Assembly (NCBI GenBank): GCA_963781555.1
Contig: CAWAGB010000006.1
Coordinates: forward strand, 744,001 to 808,000
Direction of reading: 5' to 3'
DNA length: 64,000 nucleotides
Source of the DNA: JAICQM01 sp963781555
GTDB taxonomy: Bacteria; Chloroflexota; Limnocylindria; QHBO01
The translations under genes were made by a program, and so were the position numbers. Positions within the stretch are counted from its first letter, which is position 1. Each line of letters starts with the position of its first letter. Shown here in pieces: positions 1 through 8,746 of this stretch. The notes beneath the pieces are model-generated. The model was given only the letters and a program-made list of their open reading frames with translations. It was not told the DNA's origin and did no database searches.

Positions 1-940
1 CACCGGCACCGGGGCCGGCGGCCGCGTCACGCGCGACGACGTGATGCAGCTCGTCGCACAGGGTGGCCAGGCGGCCGCGGCGCCCCCGCAGGCCGCCCCA
101 CCCGCGGCGACCGCGGCCGCTGCATCGGCACCGACGTCCGCCGAGCAGGCGCCCGCGGCGCCTCCCGCCCCGCCGGCCGCCGCTGCACCCCCACCGGCGC
201 CCGCCGGCGCGCCGTCGCCCCGCCCATCAGGTGGCGACACCGAGGTCGTCCTGTCGCAGATGCGCAAGGGCATCGCGGCCAAGATGACGCAGGTCAAGCA
301 GACCGTCCCCCACGCGTACACCGTGGTGGAGGTGGACATGGGCAACGTGGTCCGCTGGCGCGAGGCCAACCAGGCGGCCTACAAGGCCCGTGAGGGGCTC
401 GGCATCAGCTACGTGGCGGCCCTCATCAAGGCGGTCACTGAGACGCTGCGCCAGCACCCCACCCTCAACGCCCAGTTCGCAGGCGACAAGATCATCCTCA
501 AGCAGCGGATGAACATCGGCATCGCGGTCGCCATCGACAACGGCCTCATCGTGCCGGTCATCCAGGACGCTGACCAGCTCTCGATCAGCGGCGTCAACCG
601 CAAGCTCCAGGATTTGGCGGCGCGAGCGCGGAGCAACAAGCTCAAGCTTGACGAGATCCAGGGCGGCACGTTCACGGTGAATAACACCGGCTGGTTCGGA
701 TCGGTCTCCAGCATGCCGATCATCAATGCTCCGGAGGTCGCCATCCTGTCGATGGAGGCGATTGTCAAGCGACCTCGCGTCATCGAGGTGGAGGGGCAGG
801 ACGTGATCGCCATTCGACCGATGATGAACATGACGTGCTCGTTCGACCATCGCGTGCTGGATGGCGCACAGGTCGGCTTCTTCCTGGCCGACGTGCGCAA
901 GCGCCTGGAGGCGTGGGCCCTCGACACCCCGCTCGGCTGA
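1..940 (+). CDS. Dihydrolipoamide acyltransferase (E2) of a 2-oxoacid dehydrogenase complex, 5' end missing
   Basis: The reading frame is open from base 2, so the gene begins before the window; 312 residues are visible. They start in the tail of a peripheral (E3/E1) subunit-binding domain (GRVTRDDV). An Ala/Pro-rich linker of about 55 residues follows, then the complete catalytic acyltransferase domain (about visible residues 79-312). The active-site motif DHRVLDG is present, with its histidine at visible residue 283. The domain moves acyl groups from lipoyl-lysine to CoA in the cytoplasmic complex core. The lipoyl domain(s) must lie upstream. The substrate (pyruvate, branched-chain or 2-oxoglutarate) cannot be fixed from this part; the lipoate genes at 6-8 kb and aceE at 26 kb fit a lipoate-dependent complex. 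In-frame GTG/ATG codons at 41-46 lie inside the domain and are not the true start. Confidence 0.93.
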   Translation, partial: TGTGAGGRVTRDDVMQLVAQGGQAAAAPPQAAPPAATAAAASAPTSAEQAPAAPPAPPAAAAPPPAPAGAPSPRPSGGDTEVVLSQMRKGIAAKMTQVKQTVPHAYTVVEVDMGNVVRWREANQAAYKAREGLGISYVAALIKAVTETLRQHPTLNAQFAGDKIILKQRMNIGIAVAIDNGLIVPVIQDADQLSISGVNRKLQDLAARARSNKLKLDEIQGGTFTVNNTGWFGSVSSMPIINAPEVAILSMEAIVKRPRVIEVEGQDVIAIRPMMNMTCSFDHRVLDGAQVGFFLADVRKRLEAWALDTPLG

Positions 941-957
941 CGGAGCAACACCGGCCG

Positions 958-1710
958 ATGACGCCCGAGGAGGCCTCGGCCGCCCACGACCGCAACTGGA
1001 TCGCGACCTTCGAGGCGCTGGCCGACGCGCAGCCCAACGGCTTCCGGCTGGCCACGCCCACGGTTCGCGTCGCGGCAAGCGGCACTGCGATCATGAACAA
1101 GGTGATCGTCACCGATCCGGACCCGGCGCCCGATGACGTCGCTTCGGCGCTCGCACTCGTCCGTCGGCACGAGGTCGGGTACGACGTGTTCGTGCGCTCC
1201 ACCTGGCTGCGTGCCGTGGATGCCATCGCGGCGCTTGGCCTCGTTCGGGACGGCGAGATGCCGTGCCTGGTGGCCGATCTGCCAGTCCCGGAGCGAGCGG
1301 CGCCCGCCGCCCTCGAAGTGCGGCGGATCGGTCCCGACCGGATCGACGATTTCCGTGCCGTCGCGCGCGAGGGGTTCGAGATGCCCGATGCACTGGTGAC
1401 CGCGGCGTTCCGGCCGGAGATGCTGACCATGGACGGGCTGCGCGCGTTCGTTGGCTATGTCGATGGACGGCCGGTGGCGTGCTCGGCCAGCCACATGACC
1501 GACCACGTCATCGGCATCTACACCGTGGCGACGGTGCCCGCCGAGCGTGGTCGCGGCTACGGAACGGCGATCACGGCCGCGGCCATGGAGGGCACGCCCG
1601 CTCGACTGGCCGTCCTCCAGGCGAGCGAGACGGGACAACCGGTGTACGAGCGGATGGGCTACCGGGTGGTCCACCACGAGGCCATCTTCCACGAGCGCCG
1701 TCCAGCATGA
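958..1710 (+). CDS. GNAT-family N-acetyltransferase
   Basis: This is a 250-aa protein whose C-terminal half has the GNAT acetyl-CoA site: VATVPAERGRGYGTAIT (about residues 186-203) contains the R-G-x-G-x-G/A pyrophosphate-binding loop. A later YERMGY segment is typical of the last GNAT helix and strand. The N-terminal half (about 1-110) is less conserved and may be a degenerate second GNAT lobe. The substrate is unknown. ATG 958 lies 17 bases after the E2 stop and is preceded by CCG. The gene ends in an ATGA overlap with kynureninase, so the two are probably translationally coupled; a role on a tryptophan-derived amine is possible but is only inferred from context. Confidence 0.85.
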   Translation: MTPEEASAAHDRNWIATFEALADAQPNGFRLATPTVRVAASGTAIMNKVIVTDPDPAPDDVASALALVRRHEVGYDVFVRSTWLRAVDAIAALGLVRDGEMPCLVADLPVPERAAPAALEVRRIGPDRIDDFRAVAREGFEMPDALVTAAFRPEMLTMDGLRAFVGYVDGRPVACSASHMTDHVIGIYTVATVPAERGRGYGTAITAAAMEGTPARLAVLQASETGQPVYERMGYRVVHHEAIFHERRPA

Positions 1711-2915
1711 GCCCACCGGGCCGTCACGAGGCCGCGGCGCTCGACCGGGACGACCCGCTCGCCGCGTTCCGCGATCGCTTCGTCCACCGCGACCCACAGC
1801 GCATCTACTTCGACGGCAACTCGCTTGGCATGCCCAGCGGCGAGGTGCGCGCCGCCGTGTCGGCGGCGCTCGACGCCTGGGATGAGCGACTCGTCGGGGG
1901 CTGGGAGGGCTGGATCGACGCTCCCCGCCGCGCCGGCGACCTCCTTGCCGCTGCGTGCCTCGGCGCGCGGCGCGGCGAGGTGCTGGTCGCCGACTCCACC
2001 ACCGTCAACCTCTTCAAGCTGGCGCACGCTGCGCTCGATCTCGCCGAGGGTGCCGTGGTGACCGACGCGGCCAACTTCCCGACCGACCGCTACGTGCTGG
2101 CCGGGATTGCCGAGGCGCGCGGCCGGCGTTACGTGGAGGTGGAGCAGGCCGCGGAGGCGGCCGCAGTTCCCGATGCAGGCGTGGTCTGCCTCTCGCTGGT
2201 CGACTATCGGTCCGGTGAGCTGCTGGACATGGCTGCGGTGACGAAGGCCAGCGGTGCCCGCGTGATCTGGGACCTGAGCCATGCGGCCGGGGCGGTGGAG
2301 GTCGATCTGTCGGTGGCGGAGCTGGCCGTGGGCTGCACGTACAAGTACCTGAACGCCGGCCCCGGTGCGCCTGCCTGGCTCTACGTGCGCCGTGGTCTGG
2401 CCGAGGCGATGCGCTCCCCGATCCGGGGCTGGTTCGGCCAGCGCGAGCAGTTCGCCATGGGGCCCGCCTACGCCCCCGCGGATGGCATCGACCGATTTGC
2501 CGCCGGCACGCCACCGATCCTCGGCATCGCCGCCGTCGAGGCAGCCGCCGGCATCGTGGGCGAGGCCGGGATGGCACGCATCGCGGCCAAGGGACGCGCG
2601 CTCACCACGCTCGCCATCGAGCTTGCCGACGCGTGGCTCGCGCCGCTCGGGTTCGAGGTGGCCACACCCCGCGACCCCACGCGTCGGGGCGCGCATGTCG
2701 CGCTCCGCCACCCGGATGCGTGGCGGATCGATCGAGCGCTCATCGAGCGCGCCAACGTGATCCCCGACTTCCGCCAGCCGGACGTCGTGCGCCTCGGGTT
2801 CAGCCCGCTGACCACGAGGTTCGTTGATGTCTGGGACGGGCTCGAGCGCCTGCGGGCGCTCGTCGCCGCCGGCACCCATCGCGAGATCGAGACGGAGGGC
2901 TACCGGGTCACCTGA
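1707..2915 (+). CDS. kynU: Kynureninase
   Basis: This 402-aa protein is a PLP-dependent fold-type I enzyme that cleaves kynurenine or 3-hydroxykynurenine to (hydroxy)anthranilate and alanine. It shows the family signatures in order: YFDGNSLGMP near the N-terminus, NFPTDRYVLAG, DLSHAAGAVEVDL (PLP-ring aspartate and histidine), and GCTYKYLNAGPG with the Schiff-base lysine at K213. PIRGWFGQ and a C-terminal IPDFRQPDVVRLGFSPL segment complete the pattern. Length matches the family (about 400-420). The ATG overlaps the GNAT stop by 4 bases. No tryptophan dioxygenase or kynurenine formamidase is adjacent on the visible side, so the rest of the pathway must lie elsewhere. Confidence 0.96.
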   Translation: MSPPGRHEAAALDRDDPLAAFRDRFVHRDPQRIYFDGNSLGMPSGEVRAAVSAALDAWDERLVGGWEGWIDAPRRAGDLLAAACLGARRGEVLVADSTTVNLFKLAHAALDLAEGAVVTDAANFPTDRYVLAGIAEARGRRYVEVEQAAEAAAVPDAGVVCLSLVDYRSGELLDMAAVTKASGARVIWDLSHAAGAVEVDLSVAELAVGCTYKYLNAGPGAPAWLYVRRGLAEAMRSPIRGWFGQREQFAMGPAYAPADGIDRFAAGTPPILGIAAVEAAAGIVGEAGMARIAAKGRALTTLAIELADAWLAPLGFEVATPRDPTRRGAHVALRHPDAWRIDRALIERANVIPDFRQPDVVRLGFSPLTTRFVDVWDGLERLRALVAAGTHREIETEGYRVT

Positions 2916-2993
2916 CCGCACGCCTCGGGGTGCCCGGGGCAGCCAGCTCCGCCTCCATTCGGCCGGCAACGGCCGAGGCGTCGAAATAGCTGC

Positions 2994-4055
2994 TCACCTG
3001 CTGGATGCTGCGCGCCTCGCGCGATCGTCTCCTCGAAGCCGGCGGATAGCGGGCACCCACGCGAGCCCGCCCGCCGTCTGCAGGAGCACCCACAGGAGGA
3101 CGAGCAGGCCCGGCACACCCAGGACCGCGGAAGGCACGAACCACACCATGACGCCTCCCAGCAGGCCGATGGGGCCAAGGTCGAGCCCGCCATCGGCGAG
3201 GGCGGGCACGGCCCCGAGCGGCGGCGAACCGTCCGACGGCCCGCTGACCGCGGGTGACGCCGGGGAACCGATCCCCGTGCCGGCCGGTGGGGTGGGCGTC
3301 GGACGCTGGCTTGGTGCGACCGAGCCCGGTGCCGACGGCTCGGCGGTCCCCGCCGTGGACGGCGCCGGTGTCACGCTGGCGCCGCCGCCAGGCCCACCGG
3401 TCGTCGATGTCGGCGCTGGGGTGACACGCGGCCGTGGGGTGAGTGCGGGCCGCGGCGTGGACGCTGCCGTTGGAACCGGGGTCGGGTTCGGCGTGACCCT
3501 GGGGGTGGGCCGCGGGGTTGGCGTCGGGGTCGGGCGTGGCGTCGGCGTCGGCGTCGCGGTGACCGGTGGGCCGGACACGACCACGATGGGCGGCACGCCC
3601 AACAGCGCACCGCCGCCCGAGCAATCCTGGGCCCGATAGGCGCGCGCGTTCCACGTGAGCGAGCCCGTGCTCAGGGGCGTGGCGGTGACCGAAAACCTCA
3701 CCCAGTCCATCAGGGCCAGCCGCTCGCCGCCCGAATCGGTATGGATGACGACCCGGTTGTCGACCACCGAGTCGACGTGCCAGCCGGCGCCGGCATTCGA
3801 CCCCGTGACGGCGGCCGCGGTGACGGTGAAGTTCGGCGGTACGTCGACCCACAGGCACCCGATCTCGGCGCTGCTCAGCGCGATCGAGAGGGGATCGGTG
3901 TTGGTGGCGGTCAGGGTGAAGGTTCGACTCACTCCGGTGGTCGCCGCGAGCGGCGTGGCCGTGATGGTCCACAGGGCGCTCTCGGCGGCCGAGGGCGCCG
4001 CCGAGCCCAACGCGACCCCGATACCAGCGACGAGCGCCACGATGCCCCGGCGCAT
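2994..4055 (-). CDS. Secreted Pro/Thr-rich surface protein with C-terminal membrane anchor
   Basis: This is a 353-aa protein. A cleavable signal peptide (about residues 1-22, ending AAPSAAES) leads into a beta-rich domain of about 130 residues. Next comes a long low-complexity stalk of TP/PT, RPT and Ala/Gly/Ser repeats (about 165-275). The C-terminus has one or two hydrophobic segments (about 285-325) and an Arg-rich cytoplasmic tail that would serve as a stop-transfer anchor. No LPxTG motif is present. The ATG is joined to the stop of the HD-GYP gene as TGATG, so it is translated from the same mRNA. No enzymatic motif is visible. It is probably a cell-surface stalk or adhesin-like protein; the function is unknown. 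Confidence 0.75.
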   Translation of the reverse strand: MRRGIVALVAGIGVALGSAAPSAAESALWTITATPLAATTGVSRTFTLTATNTDPLSIALSSAEIGCLWVDVPPNFTVTAAAVTGSNAGAGWHVDSVVDNRVVIHTDSGGERLALMDWVRFSVTATPLSTGSLTWNARAYRAQDCSGGGALLGVPPIVVVSGPPVTATPTPTPRPTPTPTPRPTPRVTPNPTPVPTAASTPRPALTPRPRVTPAPTSTTGGPGGGASVTPAPSTAGTAEPSAPGSVAPSQRPTPTPPAGTGIGSPASPAVSGPSDGSPPLGAVPALADGGLDLGPIGLLGGVMVWFVPSAVLGVPGLLVLLWVLLQTAGGLAWVPAIRRLRGDDRARRAASSR

Positions 4056-5884
4056 CACGCCACCCAGCGCTCGGGAATCCAGATGGGGCCGGCGTCGCTG
4101 CCGGGCAGCGGGGCGTCGGGCGCAATTCGCAGGCCGTCGAGGAACGCGACCACCAGCGGCTCCTCCAGCTGGGTGCCTGCCGCGTCGCCGAGCCGATCGA
4201 TCGCCTCCTCGAGCGGCAGCGCCTTGCGGTACGGGCGCGTGGTCGTCATCGCGGAGAACGCATCGGCCACCGCCAGGATCCTGGCGATGAGCGGAATGCC
4301 CTCGCCCTCCAGCCCGTCGAGGTAGCCGCCGCCGTCCCACCGCTCGTGGTGGTGACGGATGCCGGCGCGCACGAGCTCGACGTTCGGGACGTCGCGCACG
4401 ATGGCATCCCCGAGCGCAACGTGCTGCTTGAAGGCGTCGTACTCGTCCGCGGTCAGCTTGGCCGGCTTGCGGAGGATCGCGTCGGGAATGCCGATCTTCC
4501 CCACGTCGTGGAGCAGACCCGCCAGGTGCGCCGTGCGGCGCAGCTCTTCGTCGAGCCCCAGCCGCCCGGCCAGGAATGACGCGTAGCGCGCCACGTCCTC
4601 CGAGTGGCGCTTCGTGTAGCGGTCCTTCGTGTCGACCGCGATCACCAGGCCGGTGAACAGCCCGAAGCCGGCAGGGACCGCCCCCTCCTCGGCCTCCGGA
4701 TCGGCATGCGGACCGCGGACCGCGTCGCCACCACCCGCGCGCGCTTCCGCGATCGCGACGGCCGCGGTGCTCAGCAGGTCCGTTACCGAGCCGGCATCGG
4801 CCGGGTAGGTCGCGATCCCCACGCTGACGGTGATCGGCAGCTCCTCCGAGTCGCCGAATCGGATGCTCAGCTCGGAGAGGCGGGCGCGCAACGTCTCAGC
4901 GACGATGCGCAGGTCTTCGAGCGAGGCACCTGGCTCCGCGAGCAGGAATTCGTCAGGGCCGTAGCGGGCGACCACCGTCGCGGCACCGCAGAGCCCCTCG
5001 ATGGTGGTGGCCACCTGGAGGAGGACCTCATCCGCGGCCTCGTGCCCGTGGATCTCGTTGAACAGCCGGAAGTTGTCGATATCGACCAGGGCGACCCCGA
5101 TGCCCCTCCCGTCGCGAGCCGCTTCAGCCGCCTCGGACAACAGGCCAACCGCGGTCCCGTGGTTGAGCAGGCCGGTGAGCGGATCGCGGCGCTCTGCTTC
5201 GATCAGCGCGGCCTGCTGCCGGCCCAGACGGGCGTGCGACGCACGGAAGAGCAGGAAGAGCATCAGCGAGAGCACCACGCCCGCGGCGACGAGGACGATG
5301 ACCACGTCGCGTTGCGCATCTGCGACTCGTGCCTGGATCGGCGCCGCGTCGCGCCATACGGCGACCAGCGCGAGCGTGGAGCCCGCGCTGTCGAGCACCG
5401 GCAGCAGCTCCGCGACGGCCGCCCCGGTGCCGAGCGACGCGGCAGTCTCGCCATCGACCAGGGTTGCGGCTGCACGGCCCTCACTCGCGGCGGCCAGCTC
5501 GTCCGCACCGAGGCGCGGGGCCGCATCGCCCGCGACGCCGCCGGCGGGCGATGCAGCGAAGCGGACAGCTCCATGCGCGTCACGGATCTCCATTCGCAGG
5601 ATCTCGTCCTCGTCGGTGAGCGTTGCCATGGCCCGCTCGATCTCGTCGCTCCGGACACCGCTCACCGACCCTTCGAGGTCGGTACGTCGCAGGGTGCCGT
5701 TGACGAACAGCTCGACCAGCGACCCGTCGCGAGACACGACCGCCTCGAGCGTCGAGTTCGAAAGGTGGACTCCCGTGATCCCCACCACCGCGCTGGCGGT
5801 CAGCCCGATCAGGACGAGCATCACACCGAAGACGAGGGCCAGCAGCGCGGGCCTGCGCTGCGAAGTTGGACGAGAGTGCAGCAT
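4055..5884 (-). CDS. Membrane sensor with degenerate GGDEF and HD-GYP domains (cyclic di-GMP signalling)
   Basis: This 609-aa protein has transmembrane segments at about 17-39 and 191-211 flanking an extracytoplasmic sensor of about 150 residues. A GGDEF-type domain follows (starts RDPLTGLLN, active-site loop RYGPDEF instead of RYGGDEF, about 306-313). The C-terminal half is an HD-GYP domain with LLHDVGKIGIPD, HHHERWDGGGY and IPLIARILAVADAFSAM. HD-GYP domains hydrolyse c-di-GMP. Here the metal-binding His/Asp residues are present but GYP reads GYL. The GPDEF loop suggests the cyclase domain is inactive or binds only nucleotide. Start ATG 5884 (MLHSRPTSQ) is chosen because it precedes a short basic stretch and TM1; upstream in-frame sequence is arginine-rich and non-family. 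It is divergent from lipA and coupled (TGATG) to the Pro/Thr-rich protein. Confidence 0.92.
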   Translation of the reverse strand: MLHSRPTSQRRPALLALVFGVMLVLIGLTASAVVGITGVHLSNSTLEAVVSRDGSLVELFVNGTLRRTDLEGSVSGVRSDEIERAMATLTDEDEILRMEIRDAHGAVRFAASPAGGVAGDAAPRLGADELAAASEGRAAATLVDGETAASLGTGAAVAELLPVLDSAGSTLALVAVWRDAAPIQARVADAQRDVVIVLVAAGVVLSLMLFLLFRASHARLGRQQAALIEAERRDPLTGLLNHGTAVGLLSEAAEAARDGRGIGVALVDIDNFRLFNEIHGHEAADEVLLQVATTIEGLCGAATVVARYGPDEFLLAEPGASLEDLRIVAETLRARLSELSIRFGDSEELPITVSVGIATYPADAGSVTDLLSTAAVAIAEARAGGGDAVRGPHADPEAEEGAVPAGFGLFTGLVIAVDTKDRYTKRHSEDVARYASFLAGRLGLDEELRRTAHLAGLLHDVGKIGIPDAILRKPAKLTADEYDAFKQHVALGDAIVRDVPNVELVRAGIRHHHERWDGGGYLDGLEGEGIPLIARILAVADAFSAMTTTRPYRKALPLEEAIDRLGDAAGTQLEEPLVVAFLDGLRIAPDAPLPGSDAGPIWIPERWVA

Positions 5885-6059
5885 CGTTGCGAAACGGTAT
5901 CGAGTCGGCGAGCCAAATGGGATAGGACCATCGGAGGCCGGGTACGCCCCACGTGCTCGACGATGGCGGGCGGGCTGCAGCCCGAGCCCCCCGACCCCGG
6001 ACCCGGGCGGTACCGCGGTACGCCCCAGGGACCGCACGGCAGCCCGCGCGCGGCGGCGC

Positions 6060-6065
6060 TAGACT
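6060..6065 (+). promoter_or_regulatory. Leaderless-type -10 box (TAGACT) of lipA
   Basis: TAGACT lies 8 bases before the lipA ATG, with no purine-rich ribosome-binding site between. Transcription would start at or near the A of the ATG, giving a leaderless mRNA. No convincing -35 hexamer is visible. The same arrangement recurs at several other genes here. Confidence 0.45.
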
Positions 6066-6073
6066 TCGGTGCG

Positions 6074-7127
6074 ATGAGCACCCAGCAGCGCCAGGACTTC
6101 GGCTCGCTCGGCGAGCTGAGCGTGGTGAGCAACCCGGTCGGCGGCCACGCGACGCCCTCCGAGGTGATGTACCCCGGCGGCGCGCAGGTCGATGGCGGCC
6201 TCCTTGCCCCCGGCGACCCGGTTCCCGAGAACGCCGGCCCGGGCGGGCGGCGTCCCGAGTGGCTGAAGGTGCGCATCGGTGCGGGAAGCACGTACGCGGG
6301 GACGAAGCGCGTCCTGCGCGCCGAGAGCCTCAACACGGTCTGCGAGGAGGCTCGCTGCCCGAACGTGGGCGAGTGCTGGGCGCTCGGCACGGCCACCTTC
6401 ATGATCCTCGGCAGCGTCTGCACCCGGAACTGCGGCTTCTGCGCCATCGACACCGGCCGCCCGCCCATCACGGACTGGGACGAGCCGCGGCGCGTTGCGG
6501 ATGCGACGCGGCAGATGGGCCTGCAGCACGTGGTGATCACCATGGTCGCCCGTGACGACCTGCCGGATGGCGGCGCCGGCATGGTCGCCGAGACGATCCG
6601 CCAGATCCGGCTCGAGAATCCGGGTACCAGCATCGAGGTGCTGATCAGCGACCTCAACGGCCGCGAGGCGGACATCCGCACCGTGGTCGAGGCGCAGCCC
6701 GACATCCTCAACCACAACGTCGAGACGGTGCCCCGCCTGCAGCGCGCCGTGCGACGGCGGGCGAAGTGGGACCGCAGCGTCAGCGTCCTGACCCATGGCC
6801 GGGCCGTCGCCACCGAGATCGGCTTCGACGCCATGGTCACCAAGACCGGGATCATGCTGGGCCTGGGCGAGATCGTCGGACGAGATCGTCGACGCCATGC
6901 GCCTGCTGCGCGAGGCGAACGTCGACGTGCTCACCATCGGCCAGTACCTGCGCCCCTCGCGTCAGCACCTGCCGCTGGTCAAGTACTACACCCCCGCGGA
7001 GTTCATGAGCCTGCGCCGCATCGGCCTGGAGCTGGGCTTCAAGCACGTCCAGTCCGGCCCGCTGGTGCGCTCCAGCTACCACGCGGCGGAGCAGGTCCCG
7101 GGCGCCGAGGCGGCGGCCGCGGTCTGA
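6074..7127 (+). CDS. lipA: Lipoyl synthase, interrupted by a +1 frameshift near 6889
   Basis: LipA is a radical-SAM enzyme that inserts two sulfurs into protein-bound octanoyl groups to make the lipoyl cofactor of E2 and GcvH. The first frame gives the auxiliary-cluster motif CEEARCPNVGEC (about 90-101), the radical-SAM motif CTRNCGFC (about 116-123) and continues to GIMLGLGEIV. The family sequence then resumes one base later (DEIVDAMRLLREANVDVLTIG) and ends with the expected VRSSYHAAEQ. Reading gtcggacgag as gtcgacgag (one extra G) restores a continuous protein of 350 aa, the normal length. The break is therefore probably a base-calling error, though a real mutation cannot be excluded. Followed after 23 bases by lipB. 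Confidence 0.93.
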
Positions 7128-7150
7128 ACGGCCCTCCCGCGAACAGACCG

Positions 7151-7978
7151 ATGACCACCGGTACCCCGTTCCGCGACATCAGCGCGCCTCCCGCCGAGCC
7201 TGTCCTCGAGCGACCGCGACCCCGCCGCCCCGCCAAGGGTGCCCCGCATCGACCCGCCAGTGACGCGCACCCGCTGCTCGCCGGCCACGGCGGCCTCCTG
7301 ACCGTCGAGCGCCTCGGCACGGTCCCCTACGAGCCGACCTGGGAGCTCCAGGACGAGCTCGCCGTGCAGCGGCGCGAGCGGCGCATCGGCGACCGGCTGC
7401 TGCTGCTCGAGCACTTCCCGGTCTACACCCTCGGTCGCGGCGGGGACGAGGCCAACCTGCTGGCCGGCCCGGGGCGGCTGCGGGAGCTGGGGGCGAGCCT
7501 GGTGCGCATCGATCGCGGCGGCGACATCACCTTCCATGGCCCGGGGCAGCTGGTCGCCTATCCCATCCTGGAGCTGCGCGACCCACTCGACCTGCGCCGC
7601 TACGTGCGCACCCTCCAGGAGGCGGTCATCGCCACCGCCGCCGCGTTCGGCGTCACCGCCGGCCGGCTGCCCGAGCACATCGGGGTGTGGGTCGACGGCG
7701 AGCGCAAGCTGGCTGCCTTCGGGGTGCGCGTGAAGCGCGGCATCACGACCCACGGGCTGGCGCTCAACGTCAACGTCCCGCTGCGCTGGTTCGACGAGAT
7801 GATCCCGTGCGGCATCCCGGACAAGGGGGTCACGTCGCTGGAGCGGGAGCTCGGCCATCCGCTCGAGATGGAGGCCGTGGAGGCCGAGCTGGAGCGGCAG
7901 CTGGCCGCGCACCTGGGCCTGCGCCTCGTCGACGGGGCGCCCGGCGTCATCGGTCCGGCAGGCGGACGGGAGCAGTGA
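7151..7978 (+). CDS. lipB: Octanoyl-[acyl carrier protein]:protein octanoyltransferase
   Basis: This 275-aa protein transfers octanoyl from ACP to the lipoyl domain lysine; LipA then adds sulfur. Family motifs are clear: RGGDITFHGPGQLVAYPIL, HIGVWVDGERKLAAFGVRV (catalytic lysine about 187), GLALNVN and PCGIPDKGVTSL with the acyl-accepting cysteine at about 220. An N-terminal extension of about 45 Pro/Arg-rich residues precedes the conserved domain; if it is not translated, a later start would be needed. ATG 7151 has the GACCG-ATG context seen at many starts here. The stop overlaps the GTG start of the next gene (GTGA). Confidence 0.95.
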   Translation: MTTGTPFRDISAPPAEPVLERPRPRRPAKGAPHRPASDAHPLLAGHGGLLTVERLGTVPYEPTWELQDELAVQRRERRIGDRLLLLEHFPVYTLGRGGDEANLLAGPGRLRELGASLVRIDRGGDITFHGPGQLVAYPILELRDPLDLRRYVRTLQEAVIATAAAFGVTAGRLPEHIGVWVDGERKLAAFGVRVKRGITTHGLALNVNVPLRWFDEMIPCGIPDKGVTSLERELGHPLEMEAVEAELERQLAAHLGLRLVDGAPGVIGPAGGREQ

Positions 7979-8682
7979 CCGCCGAAGACGCCTTCACCGT
8001 CGAGCGCGCCTCCGCGCCCGCCGCGGACCCGGCGCACGGGATCCGCATCGAGGTCGGCAGCTTCGGGCCGTGGGCCACCAACGCGTATCTCGTCTGGGAC
8101 GGCCGTTCGACCGATGCCCTGGTGCTCGATCCCGGCCTCGGCGCCGCGCAGCCGCTCGTCGAGCGGGTCGCGGCGGCCGGCCTGCGACTGCACCTGATCG
8201 CAAACTCGCACGGCCACATCGACCACATCTTCGACAATGGCCCGCTCAAGGCGGCGAGCGGCGCCCCGCTGGCGATCCATCCCGACGATGCCTATCGCCT
8301 GGACGGCCGCAACTCCTACGGCTTCGACGTGGTGGCGACCACCGCGGAGCAGGAGCTGCGCGAGGGCGAGCAGGTGCACATCGGCGATCTCGTCTTCGAC
8401 GTCCTCCACACCCCGGGCCACAGCGAGGGTTCGGTGTGCCTGTACGAGGAGCGACGCGGCATCCTGCTCGCCGGTGACGTCCTCTTCGCCGGCTCGTACG
8501 GCCGGACCGATCTGCCCGGTGGCAACGACGGGCAGATGGTGGCCTCGCTCGCACGCCTGGCGCGCGAGATCCCGCCGTCAGTCCGCGTCCTGCCCGGCCA
8601 CGGGCCGGAGACGACCGTCGAGCGGGAGCTGCCCTGGCTGCGCCGGATCGCGGAGAGCGGCCGGCTCATCGTCCCCGGCTGA
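7975..8682 (+). CDS. Metallo-beta-lactamase-fold hydrolase, glyoxalase II-like
   Basis: This 235-aa protein has the zinc-binding motif NSHGHIDH (HxHxDH, about residues 80-85), then HTPGHSEGSVCL (third ligand histidine), LLAGDVLF (bridging aspartate) and VLPGHG. This order is typical of the hydroxyacylglutathione hydrolase-like branch, which hydrolyses thioesters or related small molecules. The distinct glutathione-binding residues cannot be assessed, so the true substrate is unknown. The start is GTG 7975, overlapping the lipB stop by 4 bases. Coupling to the lipoate genes may be only operonic. Confidence 0.88.
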   Translation: MTAEDAFTVERASAPAADPAHGIRIEVGSFGPWATNAYLVWDGRSTDALVLDPGLGAAQPLVERVAAAGLRLHLIANSHGHIDHIFDNGPLKAASGAPLAIHPDDAYRLDGRNSYGFDVVATTAEQELREGEQVHIGDLVFDVLHTPGHSEGSVCLYEERRGILLAGDVLFAGSYGRTDLPGGNDGQMVASLARLAREIPPSVRVLPGHGPETTVERELPWLRRIAESGRLIVPG

Positions 8683-8746
8683 TCCGCCCGGCCGCCCCGG
8701 CATCGGTCCTGCGGGGAGCATCGGTATCACAACGAGGAGCACACGC

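Noticed and set aside
3440..3580. Repetitive GGCGTCGGGGT-like DNA resembling a tandem repeat or array
   Set aside because: It encodes the TP/RPT-rich stalk of the surface protein at 2994-4055; repeat spacing follows codons and there are no spacers of CRISPR type.
6870..6900. Programmed frameshifting in lipA (and the other broken genes)
   Set aside because: No slippery heptamer or downstream pseudoknot is evident, the shifts are +1 at unrelated sequences, and these families are not known to use recoding.
4604..7978. A very long frame seeming to fuse lipA and lipB
   Set aside because: It results from the +1 shift in lipA, which happens to put the end of lipA in a frame that reaches lipB. lipA's own C-terminus is found in the neighbouring frame.
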